Assembly (NCBI GenBank): GCA_029532625.1
Contig: JARFXM010000010.1
Location: 1,054,001 to 1,118,000, forward strand
Direction: 5' to 3'
Origin: Lomentospora prolificans
Taxonomy: Eukaryota; Ascomycota; Sordariomycetes; Microascales; Microascaceae
DNA length: 64,000 bases
Made by a program: the position numbers and the translations under genes. How positions within the stretch are numbered: the first letter of the stretch is position 1; every line of letters starts with the position of its first letter. Positions 11,044 through 22,626 of this stretch are shown in pieces. The notes under the pieces are model-generated. The model saw only the letters and a list, made by a program, of their open reading frames with translations. It was not told the origin of the DNA and did no database searches.

Positions 11044-12411
11044 ATGACGACCGAGGAGGAGCCCTCCTACATCGACTATGACACCTTCCTCGACCCCGAC
11101 TTCAACCCAAAGACTTTTGCCAACTCCCTGGTCCACCTAACCAACAATCCAAATGACCTCCCCCTCGACCTCTCTACACCGCTCTCCAGGGTCCTCTTCG
11201 ACATTCAGGAGATTGACTCCCATATCGATGTGCTAACGACGAGGTCTGCCGTGCCCCTCCTCGAGTACACGAGCGACCAAAACAATGCGAGCGAGCGCAT
11301 CATTACCGAGCTAGACTCGCACGTAAAGAGCTTGACCGACAGCTACAGCCAGCTCGAGAAGGAAGTCATCGAGAGGCACGCCGAAGCTGAAGAGGTCAAG
11401 GTCATTGCGACGAGGCTGTGGGAAACCCTTCGGCTCGGCCGGTCCGTCAGTCGTTGCCTCCAGCTAGGTAGGCAGCTCGAGGTCCAGCATAGCGAGATCT
11501 CCGGGGCCGGAAGCGGGGCAACTTCTGCGTCGGCAGCCGCGGCGAAGCAGAAAGGCGATCACAAGGCTCTCGTGAGGTGCTCCCACACGATATTACTCCT
11601 CCGAGAGGTGCTGGAGCGGAACAAACCCGGGGAAGAAGGCCATGGCCTCGACAAGGTAGATGCCATCCACAGCCTGAGAGAGGCCATCATAATGCCCGTG
11701 GAGCGTTCGGTCCGCGAGACGGCCGAGCGAATTCTCCGCGACTTCAACATCCCCAGCAACGCCACCTTCAACCAGGTCGACGAAGCGAAATCCCGCCTGC
11801 TCTCCGCTCTGTCGACGCTCTATCTCCTATCGCCCATGAACTGGGAAAAGCCTGAAAAATGGACCCCCAAATTCCTCCTCCAGTCCCTGGAAGCATACCT
11901 GCGTGCCAGCCTCCAGGCCAGCGCCACCGCCCTTGGACGCGCGCTAGGCCAGTTGCCGACGTTGGACCGAGTCCTCGCCGAAGTCTCCGCCAAGTGCCAA
12001 AACATAGTCGCCCTCGAGTTCGTCCTCGACACCACCAAGGCGCCTGCCCACCCTCTCCTCCAGGCTGTCCTACCCGACTCCCAGCCGAAGCAGCAGCAGA
12101 ATTTACTGCAGCCCCTACTCGGGTATCTCGAGACGGGGTCGCTGGCCTCGTATTACTGGCGATCCCTCGCCGGCAACATGGTGACGCGCGTTCAGGAGAT
12201 TTCCAACCGCGGCGGTGTCGTCGCGCGCACGCTCAAGACGAACAAGGCCAGCGTGGGCGAGGCTATCCGCGATTGCGTCGTCAAGGGGTCGCGGCTGCCG
12301 AATGCGCTCATGACGGCGAAGCATAGGAAGAGCGCGAATACGGCGGAGAGTAAGTGGGATCGGGAAATTGCCGTCATGGTAGGGAGCGTGGTGAACAACT
12401 TGGGCAGGTGA
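11044..12411 (+). CDS. COG5: Conserved oligomeric Golgi (COG) complex subunit 5
   Basis: A single exon of 455 residues starts at ATG 11044 in a good context (GCCATGACG). The N-terminus reads SYIDYDTFLDPDFNP, then LPLDLSTPLSRVLFDIQEID, the pattern of fungal Cog5. Residues about 60-130 form a long heptad-rich helix (ITELDSHVKSLTDSYSQLEK) as in other tethering subunits. COG is a peripheral Golgi complex that tethers vesicles recycling Golgi enzymes; Cog5 is in lobe B with Cog6-8. A low-complexity Gly/Ala/Ser insert lies near residues 155-170. The C-terminus (IAVMVGSVVNNLGR) has no membrane segment. Length fits fungal orthologues, which are shorter than animal COG5. Confidence 0.82.
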   Translation: MTTEEEPSYIDYDTFLDPDFNPKTFANSLVHLTNNPNDLPLDLSTPLSRVLFDIQEIDSHIDVLTTRSAVPLLEYTSDQNNASERIITELDSHVKSLTDSYSQLEKEVIERHAEAEEVKVIATRLWETLRLGRSVSRCLQLGRQLEVQHSEISGAGSGATSASAAAAKQKGDHKALVRCSHTILLLREVLERNKPGEEGHGLDKVDAIHSLREAIIMPVERSVRETAERILRDFNIPSNATFNQVDEAKSRLLSALSTLYLLSPMNWEKPEKWTPKFLLQSLEAYLRASLQASATALGRALGQLPTLDRVLAEVSAKCQNIVALEFVLDTTKAPAHPLLQAVLPDSQPKQQQNLLQPLLGYLETGSLASYYWRSLAGNMVTRVQEISNRGGVVARTLKTNKASVGEAIRDCVVKGSRLPNALMTAKHRKSANTAESKWDREIAVMVGSVVNNLGR

Positions 12412-13023
12412 CGGGGGTGGACACAACCCCGGCCTATGACCGCGACGATGATCGTAATTCTGGGAAACGAGGTGCGCGATGTGACGGGCGTTTCCTGAAT
12501 GGGGAAAAGAAGATATACCAACAAAGAGAGGATCACTGCATTAATCTATAGATAGGATAGCGAAATCTATCTTTGCCGCGTAGGGAAACAAAAAGAAGAC
12601 AAAAAATCCATCTTGTACTATTATACCATGAACAGCCCACCCGTTTTTGTGAGGCGCATGTAACCTCAATCGGGCAATGCAAGCGCCTTTTCAAAGGAAG
12701 GGCAAACCCGAAGGAAACAAACATTAAAAATAAACTAATACATCATCTCATTCGTGACTTTGATTCATAAAACAGCCAGCTGCCTACTGCATGCTTGGGC
12801 TTGAAAAGATGAAATATGTACGTTGCACTTACAAGTGCAGTGTTAAAGTGTGTAGGAAAGTGTGTCCGCCGTCCCTTATATACACCAAATGTTTCCACCT
12901 CTCTGACCGACCGATGCTTTTGTCTCGCCGTTTCCACTCGCTACAATACAAAGTCCCCGACCAAAGATTGGCGGGCTGTCCGCTCGCCCATCCAGTGGGA
13001 AAGAGCCCAAGCTCCTCGTCCGC
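12412..13023. other. Convergent spacer (COG5 / deacetylase)
   Basis: 3' flanks of two convergent genes. AT-rich, with AATAAA-like words near 12728-12732 (AAAAATAAAC). No gene seen. Confidence 0.45.
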
Positions 13024-13879
13024 TTAACAGCTAGTCTTCCCGCTGCCAGTAAAGTTGCCCGCCTGGTAAGCACCATCGGGATCGTCAAGGCACTCGGCAA
13101 CGGTGACCATCTCGAGGTTATTCTGCTTGGCCCAGTTGATAAGCCAGGGGGTGAGCTGCTGGACGGTGCTGGCGTAGGTCTCGTGCATGAGGGGGATGTG
13201 GCCATTGCCAGCGGCGCCGGCCTGCTGGAAGGCGTTTTGGCTCTGCTGCGCGGACCAGCCATTCCAGTCCTGGGCGTCGACGTCGTCGGTGATGACTTTG
13301 TAGCCGAGCTGGCGCATGGTGGGGAGGACCTGGCCGCCGGTGGCGAGGTAAGGGGGACGCATGTAGGCGGGCTTGATGCCGATGAGGTTGACGAGGGCGT
13401 CTTCGACTTGTTGCATCTCGCTGGTGAGTTGCTGGGCATTCATGTTGCCGAAGGATTGGGGGTGCGTCCTACGCGGTATTCTCTTAGTAAACCCCCATGG
13501 TTTCAAGACACCAAAAGAAAAAGAAAAAAAAAAAGACAGCCAGATTTATGAGGACGTACCAGGTGTGAGAGGCAATCTGGTGGCCAGACTCGTATGCCTT
13601 CTTAACTGCTGCGGCTTGGCCATAGATACATCCGTAAAGGGTACCAGTCCAGAAGAAGGTGGCCTTGGCGCCGCCCTCGTCCAAGATGTCGATGAGCTCG
13701 CTAGTGTACTGGTAGGGGCCGTCGTCATAGGCGAGGGCGATGACACCGGGCTTGGCGCACTTGGTGATGACGATACCGGCCTCGGGAGCGCGCTTAATGA
13801 CGCTGATGGGGTTCTCAACAGGGAAGGAGGCGGCAGTAGCCGCGAGTGCGAGTGCGCCGAGGATGGAGTTGGCGAGCAT
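13024..13879 (-). CDS. Secreted CE4 polysaccharide (chitin) deacetylase
   Basis: Two exons, complement(13024..13468, 13560..13879), 254 residues. The 91-nt intron (13469..13559) has a long T-rich tract, and splicing rebuilds SHTWTHP. The signal peptide MLANSILGALALAATAAS is followed by a Lys-Arg site (VIKR) that could be a Kex2-type propeptide cut. All five CE4/NodB motifs can be seen: LAYDDGP (metal-binding Asp pair; canonical T-F replaced by A-Y), SHTWTHP (His ligands), RPPY, VDAQDW and PLMHET. Such enzymes remove acetyl groups from chitin or related N-acetylglucosamine polymers at the wall or outside the cell. There is no chitin-binding module and no GPI-type tail. The substrate is inferred from the family; xylan esterase activity in CE4 cannot be excluded. 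Confidence 0.88.
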
Positions 13880-16665
13880 CTTGGCGGCGGAGAGGAGGTA
13901 TTCGAGGACGATGTGCGGAGAGCGAAGACGAGGAAAGGGATGAGGGTGAAGTGAAGGCTTAATGAGGGCAACGTTTGCATGAAGGCTCTCGTTAACGGGA
14001 GAGCGGGACTATTATATACGGGCGTCCAGGGCCACTGGTGTGGGATTGACAATACATCCGGTACGCACTGGCCCTGCGCCAACTTGGTCTATTCTGGTTC
14101 GTCCCAATGGATGGGAAGGAGAAACACCAATTAGACCGAGGACGGTATCCCCACATGAGATTGAGCAGCGCTTCATTTAATGGCAGTAGATGCGTACGCG
14201 CGTGTGTGTGTGTGTGCTGGCGTTGTAAATTGCCGGCTGGGACGGGCGCTGGGTGTAACGGGGGACGGGGCTTCGTCAGGTACAGGTCGGTTGACGTCCG
14301 GATGCAGAACCCCTGCAACCTTGGCCGGCTGTTGCTGGCGTGTGAGATGTCTGGACACTTGAGCAGCTGGCTTGGTGGAAGATTCTTCGAGTTTACAGAG
14401 CCAGCTGGGGAAGATCAATGATTGGCACATTGAAGCCGCCCAAAGGGGAAACCCAACTTGAAGCAGCCAGGCCAGCATCGACAGAGTAAAGAGTCTACGA
14501 AGGTAGGGTATCAGCTACTGCCTCAAAAGAATCGAAAAGTTCAATCCGTTACCTCAGCAGTTGGTCCAAATTGCGCTGTTTAGACGGGAAACGACGACTG
14601 AATCAATATCACAATGCCATCAACAACCCTCTCGTTCTTTTGTTTCCCCATGCTGGCCATTGACCACTATCTTCCAATGTAAACCCTAATAAAGTGCCGT
14701 TCGTCCGCATACTGCCATCTAGTCAGCGGCCTGGTCATACGCCTGGCTCACCCAGATGGATGGTTCCAATCCCGCGCCTATAAAGGATTATAGCCGGACG
14801 CGAATAGGCATTGTTTTGTCGAGATTGGGAGAGACATGCCCGGTGGAGAGAAGGGCCCCGTTGCAACCTTTCACCCCAACCCCCTGATCTCCAGTACATG
14901 ACCTGAAGTGCTTGCGCCATGGCCAGCCAGCCAGGCTGCGTAGGCTACTCCAACTGAGGGGTGTGGTCCGTCTTCTGCGCCCGCTCAGGGCGGGGCCTAC
15001 ATTGCCGGCCAGGCCGCCAGCCAGCCAGCGAGCCCGCTGATCGGTCGGCCTTCTCCACTTGTCCCTCAGGCCTCCTTCTCGACTCTACGCTGGCCATGCT
15101 ATCCAGGAAAGGGTGAAAAGGCTTGTTTGAGTCGATTGAAGAAACCCAGCGTCAATCGTCTGTAGCCGAGCTCAATTATTGGAGCAAGAACAAAAGTTAG
15201 GGCCAGCATTGCATTGATGGGCGCTGGCTGCTGTTCCCCATCTCCACTTCTTGAAGACAACACCTTCCTTGTTCCCCGTTTCATTTTAGCCGCGACACCA
15301 GAAAACCAGCAAGCATCCATGGATATGGCCCAGGCGAAAGGCGGCGGAATATGAAATACTTGAACTAATATAATTCCCTGCGCGCCCGAGTCAAGCCGCC
15401 CCCTCCGCTGGCCCTTCCTCTCATTTATCGGGATTGCACTGACTTCGAGCTGGCCCTCTTTCGCTTGACAGGGCTACCAGATTCGGGGTTTTTGGCCTCG
15501 CCAAGCCGGATGCAAAACTCGGCGGTCTAAAGGATAATAACGCCGCATTTCTTTCTTCTGTGCTTACCTTGTTTCGTCGCTCCGGAGAATTTTCCCCTTC
15601 TTTGCCCTCTCTCGCATTCCCCTTCACCTTGTTTCTCGTTGCCAAGAAGGGCGACATGCCTGCAACCCTAGATTCAGGGATTGGGGAATTCTACCGGCCG
15701 GTAGAGAAGTGAAAAAGGTACGGGGTATTATTGGGTAAAGGAGAAACATGAGTAGGAATGATGTTTATCGCCAACCTGCGACAGAGCGGTTGACCGACAA
15801 CCACCTCTAGTTGAACCACGCTTTGGAAGCAACCCTTTCCTTATGTTGCGCCAGTTCTGGCTCGGGCCCTGACTCTGGTTCCTCGATCCCTCCCGGCTTC
15901 AGGCCAATCACTGCACGTTCACGCTTAGGCGCGCGACGATATCCGGACCATGGATCGCTTGTTTCGGCGACCGTCTACCTGTTCCACCCGAAAACCCGTC
16001 TTTCGGGAACCAAGAGTTCTACGAGCAGCTTGTACGGCACAAAGATGGATGGCTCTCTCGGGTGCGATTCTGATGGTTCCATGTCAAACTTGTCATTATA
16101 GAGCGAAGGTCGGGCCCATACACCAGTCGCTCACCCTTCGTACCCATCCGCTCTCGCTGATCCGGTGATCATGGTTCATCATAGATCGTAGCCAAGCTGA
16201 ACCGGGATAACCCAATAGACGTCCCGTGTTACCCAAGGGAAACGAAATGGAAAGAAAAGAGAAGAAAAAAGAGGCGGTCGCCCGTTACAAAACATCCCAG
16301 CGCACAATCTGACCCCGCCTCAGGTGTCGGCCCACGATCTAATTCAACCAAGGATCCAATGACTTCTCCAGATATTTATCCAGATCGTTAAGCGAAATCG
16401 GCGAAGGAAGACTACGTCGCATCATCTTCTTAGTCCCTCAACGAAGCAACCGGGATGGCCTCTCCCCCGCCGTGGCTGTAGCGTCGGTACACTGTGACAC
16501 ACAAGCTGCAGTAGGCAGATGAAAGTGTTACGATGCAGCCCACCACAGGGAAGCCGCCCCTCGGATACTGATGCATATGTTATCCCCGGTTACAGCACCC
16601 GCTTAGTTGTCACTCGACTGTTGAAGCAAGCCGACAGGAAGCGAGAGATGGAATGATCCACGTGC
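13880..16665. other. Long spacer between deacetylase and Zn2Cys6 regulator
   Basis: About 2.8 kb. The left part is the deacetylase promoter. A short (GT)n run lies at about 14202-14216. The right part is the 3' flank of the regulator gene. Open frames present (for example plus 15811..16101) lack an ATG or any domain. I see no RNA gene. Confidence 0.4.
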
Positions 16666-17018
16666 TTAACCTGGTCGGAAGAAGTTGGTCCACGGGATCT
16701 CCATGGATTCTGCCGGCGCATTGAGAATTTGAGAGTCCCAGTTGGACTGCGATCGAAGTGGTCAATGTCTATATACAAACTTGTATATTGGAAAGGAGGA
16801 ATCTTACCCAATCCAGTCCCGGAGCGGCGTCACCCATCGGTTCGGCCATCGGCATGACCATCGGTTGGTCTGGCCACGGCCCCGGAGGCATGGGTTGGAC
16901 CGGCGGCGGCGCGGCCCATGCCATCTGTGCCTGGTCGTGGTACTGTTGTCGGGAATGCTGCTCCGCAAAGTCTCGTAGATTGACCCCTATTTGTCATTCC
17001 AGGTTAGAAACTAGGTCG

Positions 17019-17073
<55 letters not shown>

Positions 17074-19460
17074 GGGGGGGGTATGTGTGGGTGTAAACTA
17101 GCGAGTACTTACCTTGGGCAAATTGGTATGAGGGTCGCTGCGACGGGTCAACATCCACCACCGGGCTCATTTCTGGCGCGCCGTCATACTGAACGCCGGT
17201 TGAAATGGTCAACATCCTGGAGAGGATCTTGAACGCGCGGGTCGCCTCTGCACTTTCGTTGCACCGCGCCTGCCAAATGTTTCGTGATGTGCTGATAATG
17301 TTCAGTAGTCGCTCCTTGTCAATTGGCTCTGGAGTAGTATCCGAATCATTGTCCTTCTTACGGAGCAGGTGGGACAGCTCGAGACACAACATCATGTTAG
17401 CCAATAAGAAGTCGTGCGTGCTTAGACTTGAAAGGAACCACCTCTCCTTGGAGAGCCGACCGCCCGGCAACATCTCATTGTGGATGTCGAACTGGTGCTG
17501 GAGAATCAGGGTGGACGCATCGATGCACGCAAAGTGGCTGTACCGGTATCGGTTGTCTGCACGAGCGACCGTAAAGTATCGTCGGTGCAAGACGATACGC
17601 GCCTTCTGATACATGAGCTCGATCCAAAGCCGCTGCATGATGAGGTCCACTGGGTCGGGTATAGATAGACTAAAGATCCGCATTCGCAGGAGCGGTGGGA
17701 TGGCGTCGTGGGCATCCTCAAGCTTCTTGTCTAGGCGGAGCACCTCGCCGTAGGTTGGCTGATCGCGGGAGGTTACCGTGGATAGAATGTCGGCAAACGC
17801 CGTCACAAGGCGCGACTTGACAATGGTATATAGAGCCGGCGTCCGTTCCGTTTGGGGTCGCTCGGGGGGAAGTTCGGTCGTTGTCTCATCAAAATCTTCA
17901 TCCAAGAGGTTCCTTGGGAGGCCGGTATCGAAATACCGAGGCTGAACATTGGCCGGGAGACCAAATTGAAACGCGACAAGGAGATCAATCTCTGTCAACA
18001 GTGTCCAGAGCCGCCGCCGCATTTCAGTCTCAAATATGGAGAGATTGCTATAGTGCCTCGGATCCCTGTGAAGTCCCATGTGCATCGCGAGACGCACAGT
18101 CATGGTCATGAGGATAGAGGTTCCCCGCGAAGCGTCACTGAGCCGGAGATACTCTATCCCGAAGTAAAGGATCAGCGCTTCAACCTTGTATTTTCCAGGT
18201 TTTGTGACATCATCCAAAGCCAGGCAATGGGCCGCCCGGATGCGATACAAGTCGCACACATTCATGGGCGACCCAAGGTTGCCCGGAACCTCTTCGTCTC
18301 CCCGGAGGCAGAACAGGGCAGCATGCGCAATCATGATGAACAAAAGGCCCACCCATGTCATGGAATAAGTCTCGGGCGCTTCCCAGAAATCTTCGTACTA
18401 AGCGGACGTTAGTGTTTCTTCGATACATCTATGGTCCAAACGAGATGCACCTACTTGCTTCATGAAGTTGGGAACGTGAAACATGACTATGCATGGTATT
18501 AGCTGCCAATGAACTGCTGAACTAGCGAGCCCTGGGCGGAACCCTAAACTTACGCCAAGCGGGCTCCTTGCCCCGGAAAAATCGTGCGATCAACCGGTCA
18601 GTAACTTCTCGGGGGGGCATGTAGTCATAGATCATGTCTGGCACGCTTGCCTGTACCCATGATCCCGAAAGGAGGACCGGGCCATTTGCGCTAACGAAGG
18701 GATCAATAGAGTCAATGTCCTCAGGGTCGTCATCGGTAGTTTTCAATTCATTGGTAAGATTGGTGACCTAAGATGAGAGTGGAGCGTTAGTAAAAGTTCC
18801 TTTCCCATTATGGTCTTCATCGAAACCGCAATGGACGAGAGACCAAATGTTTGACTTACATCATCAAGAATTGCTTCCCAGTTCGCTGCGTCGACAAAGC
18901 GTAGATCACCGACAAGAGAGCCGGCAGGAGTCGGAACTGTGACACCGCTCAGGTCACCCGGCGTTTCCGGTATTTTTGGGTCAGCGGGTGGCTTCGCTGC
19001 CGTCGGAGGTTTGCTAGGAGTGGGCGAATCTTCCGAGTTCACGCCTCTCTCGGCGAGCTGACGGCGCATAACAGCAACGAGATGCTCCAAATGCCGCAGT
19101 CTCTCTTGCCCACTAATGTCCATGGGCGGTGAGCGTCCGCTTCTCTGAGAAGCAGCTGCATGCGCCCGGAGGACATCTCGAGGATAGGAATAAGGCACAT
19201 AGACGCATGTCGATGTGATGCTGCGTTTCACGCATTGATCACAAGGCTGCCCCCTATTGCACTTAAGCCTGTATAAATGAGTAGAGGGTTAGTCATGTCA
19301 ACGTCAGCAGCACTCCTCGAGGTTTTAACGGGAAGGTAAAGTTCTGCGACGCTAGTATGTCTATACCGCGCTACTCGAGATATCGTACTCACTTCTTCTC
19401 GCGACATGTTGTGCAAGAGAACCTAATACGGTTCCTCTTCTTTGGCCCTGAATCAGCCAT
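16666..19460 (-). CDS. Zn2Cys6 fungal-specific transcription factor
   Basis: Seven exons: complement(16666..16746, 16808..16986, 17113..18397, 18455..18486, 18554..18767, 18860..19268, 19393..19460), 755 residues. The first intron splits the DNA-binding domain; splicing gives C16-x2-C19-x6-C26-x5-C32-x2-C35-x8-C44, a Zn2Cys6 binuclear cluster preceded by a basic stretch (KKRNRIR). A short helix after the cluster (RLRHLEHLVAVMRRQL, residues about 80-95) fits the usual dimerising coiled coil. The central region (about 250-520) matches the fungal_trans middle homology region, with TMTVRLAMHMGLHRDP and ETEMRRRLWTLL. The C-terminus ends LDWSNWDSQ...FFRPG, an acidic/aromatic tail possibly used in activation. 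The target pathway cannot be told from the sequence; the neighbours do not form an obvious cluster. The 32-nt exon and the repeat-bearing intron are unusual. Confidence 0.85.
17022..17080. repeat. (CT)n-(GT)n-G-run microsatellite inside an intron
   Basis: About 18 CT units run into about 8 GT units and then a run of nine G. It lies in the 126-nt intron 16987..17112 of the Zn2Cys6 gene. On the coding strand it is C-run/(AC)n/(AG)n, placed between donor and acceptor. Confidence 0.95.
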
Positions 19461-20762
19461 AGTCTGAGGCGGTTGGGATCTAGCCGCCGAGACAAGGCCA
19501 GGCTGACTAGCTAGTAGTAGGTGGTGGACTTGGTGGGACTCTGCCTACGTTGCTCATCCGTTAACAACACCACTTCCCCTTGAACTGTCAATAACTCAAG
19601 GGTGGCGAGGACGAAGCTATAGAGAGGGGAGGGAGGAGAGAGAGGTTGGAAGTGAAGGAGATGGGAGGGAGCGAGAGAGACGGAGGAGAGCGGGAAAGAA
19701 GGGTATACCAGGGAGCGGGGAAGGCAGGCACAACCGACGGTTGTTTGCTGGCCGTGGGCAATTCTTGCGCCCTCTTCGCAACCCCTGGCGGCCCCAGTGG
19801 TCTCGTGGTAAGTGTAAAACGCAGTAGACCAGGGCAGATAGCCTCTTGCCGTAACAAACCCCCTGGTTCTTGGTATTAATTATTTGGTTTCACAGCTTCT
19901 TCCACCTTGTCCGGGTGGAGATTCTCATACGAGGAGAGGGCGACGGGGAAGACAGAGGGAGAAACGGTTGCAGGGCTTCGCATCTGATTTGAAAGAAACT
20001 CCCGAGAGCCACCAACGGTAGGCCTAGAAAAGCGCCCCATTTTCAAGCGGCTTACTGTTTTCGTACCGATGTCTGCGTGTGCTCTGTGTGAGGCTGCTTT
20101 TGAATCCGAAGCTAGAGAGACCCGTACTGTGCCTAGACTAGCTGCCACCGAGCCCGAGTACGGCAGTCGTCTTCAACCCGGCGGCTGAACCGAGTTCTCG
20201 GGGGGCCGAGCTCCGGATCTGGCCGGGCTTGAGTCCAGTCAAAGCGGGTCGGCATTCCCGATCTACTGCCCGTCACCCAGCCGCAGCTTGAATCCTCAAG
20301 TGGCTCGTGAGATCGTACTGAGGTGGGCTCATTTCCCGGCACTAACTTGTATCTCCGGAGAGGCATAGTTGCTACACACTGTGTACCTGTGTCTGAGTGG
20401 TTGGTGTCACGGTGACATGGCGTGATTTCCACATCTGGCTTCAAGTCGGCCAATAGAAACACCGGATTTCTTTGCCAGCGCCGGATTTATCCAGGCATCA
20501 CGTAGGGATTCACTGTACAGAGCTCGAGCATGTATCTACTTCGTAATAATTTATCAATGGCATCGCCAGCCGGTGGCATCTGGTACGTGGCGTGGGGGCG
20601 ACCAGCGGGATTGTGATGGGTACCTCGTCCATGTTCTCTGAATTTGGCCCAAATGACGTTGCGGCCACACCAAAACCTCGAGTTGGTGAGAGGGGCCTGT
20701 GCCATTGAGAGCTTCAACCAGGCATCTGCCCCAAGTGATACCGCGTCGGGAATCCCCAGCGT
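19461..20762. promoter_or_regulatory. Divergent upstream region (Zn2Cys6 regulator / EI24-like gene)
   Basis: 1.3 kb between two divergent genes, so it should contain both promoters. It has a purine-rich plus-strand stretch at 19620-19720 (GGGAGG/GAGAGA words). No gene is supported. Confidence 0.4.
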
Positions 20763-21829
20763 ATGAGACAAACATCTCTAACCTCAGAAAATAGAATGGA
20801 GACTCAAAGCACCAGTACGATTCCGACTTGGTCGCAGTCACAGTCTCAGACTCCTTCCCAGCTCGAGGCCTTCCTCCAACCCTTCCATCGGCCGGCTTCG
20901 TATTTTCGGCGGGCGGCGGTGGCAGCGTCATACCCTCTTCGTGGGATCTGGTATTTCCTTAAGCACCGAGAATTCCATCCCCTCTTATACGGCCGTTTGC
21001 TTCCCCTTACCCTCATCTCGTTCTTAGTCTACTTCCTCCTTTTCACTTTTGCTTTCCTGCCCCAGTTCGCCTTCCTGGCTATATGGCAGGGACGAAGCGC
21101 CTGGATCAATGCCATCGTCCTTGTTCTCGGGGAGGGCTTCGTTATCATTCAGGTTTGATCCCCGTCCCAATCCCGGATACTATAGCACGCATACTGATAG
21201 CTTCAACTAGGCTTTGTTTGAAGGTTTCTTCGTAGATGAGGCCAGGGTAGACATTTTCGACGTAAGGAGGTCGAAATTCCCTCTGAGCTATAGGTTCTAA
21301 TCTCTATATATAGGCTACTTTGATAAACCACTCGCTTGGCTACCTAGTCAGCCCACACAGGATATGCCACTTCGAGGCGCCGGATTCGGTGAAGGCGCTA
21401 GGAAAGCCTATCACCCCTGCCGTCTACACCCCGTGGAGTTTAAAGCAAATACTGGAACTAATATTCTTTCTTCCCCTGAACTTCATTCCTTGGGTTGGGA
21501 CCCCGGCCTTCATCCTCATCACCGGATCCAGGCTTGGCAAGCTGGCTCATTACCGGTGGTACAAGCTGCGAGGGCTCAATAAGAAGGAGACCAAAGCCGA
21601 AATTCGGAGCCGATCATGGCAATATCTATGGTTCGGAACTGTTGCCATGATTCTGGAGTTTATTCCTGTATTTTCTCTATTTTTCTTATTGACAACCACG
21701 GCCGGCGCGGCTCTGTATGCCGCTAGGTTCGAGGAGGAACTGCAGAACAGGGAGGCCATCCCCCAGCATCACCCCGGCACCAGCGCTGCACCCTCTCAAG
21801 CGTCAGGCCCCGACGAATACCATGATTAA
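20763..21829 (+). CDS. EI24/RRT8-LDS type multi-pass membrane protein
   Basis: Three exons, join(20763..21152, 21211..21261, 21314..21829), 318 residues. The introns (58 and 52 nt) join VIIQ-ALFEGFFVDEARVDIFD-ATLINHS. The N-terminal 45 residues are Ser/Gln-rich and likely disordered. Hydrophobic segments follow at about 78-105 and 110-130, and then at about 190-215 and 255-280. The layout with TPWSLKQILELIFFLPLNFIP and GTPAFILITGSRLGKLAHYR matches fungal proteins of the EI24/Rrt8-Lds1-Lds2 group, which in yeast are linked to lipid droplets and spore wall formation. A second in-frame ATG at 20796 (METQST) could be the real start. Role inferred only from family resemblance. Confidence 0.7.
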
Positions 21830-22626
21830 TTCGCTCGGTTGAACAAACATTAATTGCGGCCCATATGACTCCAGACTCCTGCAGCCTTCTCCAACCGTAT
21901 TGTTCATATACCATTCAACCTACACTATAAAAGCCAGTACGCAAATGCTAGTGCCAACTTTGTTAGCATGTCGTGTCGAAAAGAACCAAGTATAGTAGTC
22001 ACCCAGGGATAGATAGCACCTAGCCAGTGCCTCTCACATTCTAGATGGGTGATATCGCTCCTTCCAATCTTCGACTGCACTAAATCACCGATCCCTAATA
22101 CGTTGGAATCCTGAGCACCTTCGGAGCCCCGACCCTAGCCTTCAAACCTCATCAGACAGGAAATATTAGATCCTGTAGGCTGATGGCGTAGTCGTTAGCT
22201 GCAGCCACAAGAATTATGATGCAGCTGCTTGTCGTGAGGAGAGAGAGACGCGGGTATAGAAGCAACCCGCCGCGAGGAAAGAACGTGAGATATGAAAAAG
22301 GACTGTAGACGACGCTTCTTCGCATTAGAAATATGATCGGTTAAGAAACTAAGGAAGTCTACAATGATTATAATTTCAAAATCGCGAGAAAGGAGGTGTT
22401 CTGAACCATATGCTAGACGCTAAACGAAAATATGTATACTATTGAAATTTTGGTATTCTAAGCAACAAGACGAGTAGAAGAAGAGAAAGTGAACTGTCAT
22501 CTCATTAATTGGTTCTCTTTTGTTGACCATATCCTTATTGGTCCAGGAAGGCCCTTGGCTCGATACTCGGGATCGCTTTGAGTGAAAATAAACGACAGCC
22601 ACATCGTCCCGGAAGGATGAGTGTCG
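21830..22626. other. Convergent spacer (EI24-like / MFS transporter)
   Basis: About 800 bases of 3' flanks. At 22180-22200 the word TGGCGTAGTCGTTAGC resembles a tRNA A box, but no B box or cloverleaf follows. No gene seen. Confidence 0.4.

Noticed and set aside
15811..16101. Plus-strand open frame in the 14-16.6 kb spacer
   Set aside because: Begins with TTG, has no ATG until late, and resembles nothing.
22170..22260. Possible tRNA gene: TGGCGTAGTCGTTAGC looks like an A box
   Set aside because: No GGTTCGANTCC-type B box at the right distance and no foldable acceptor stem.
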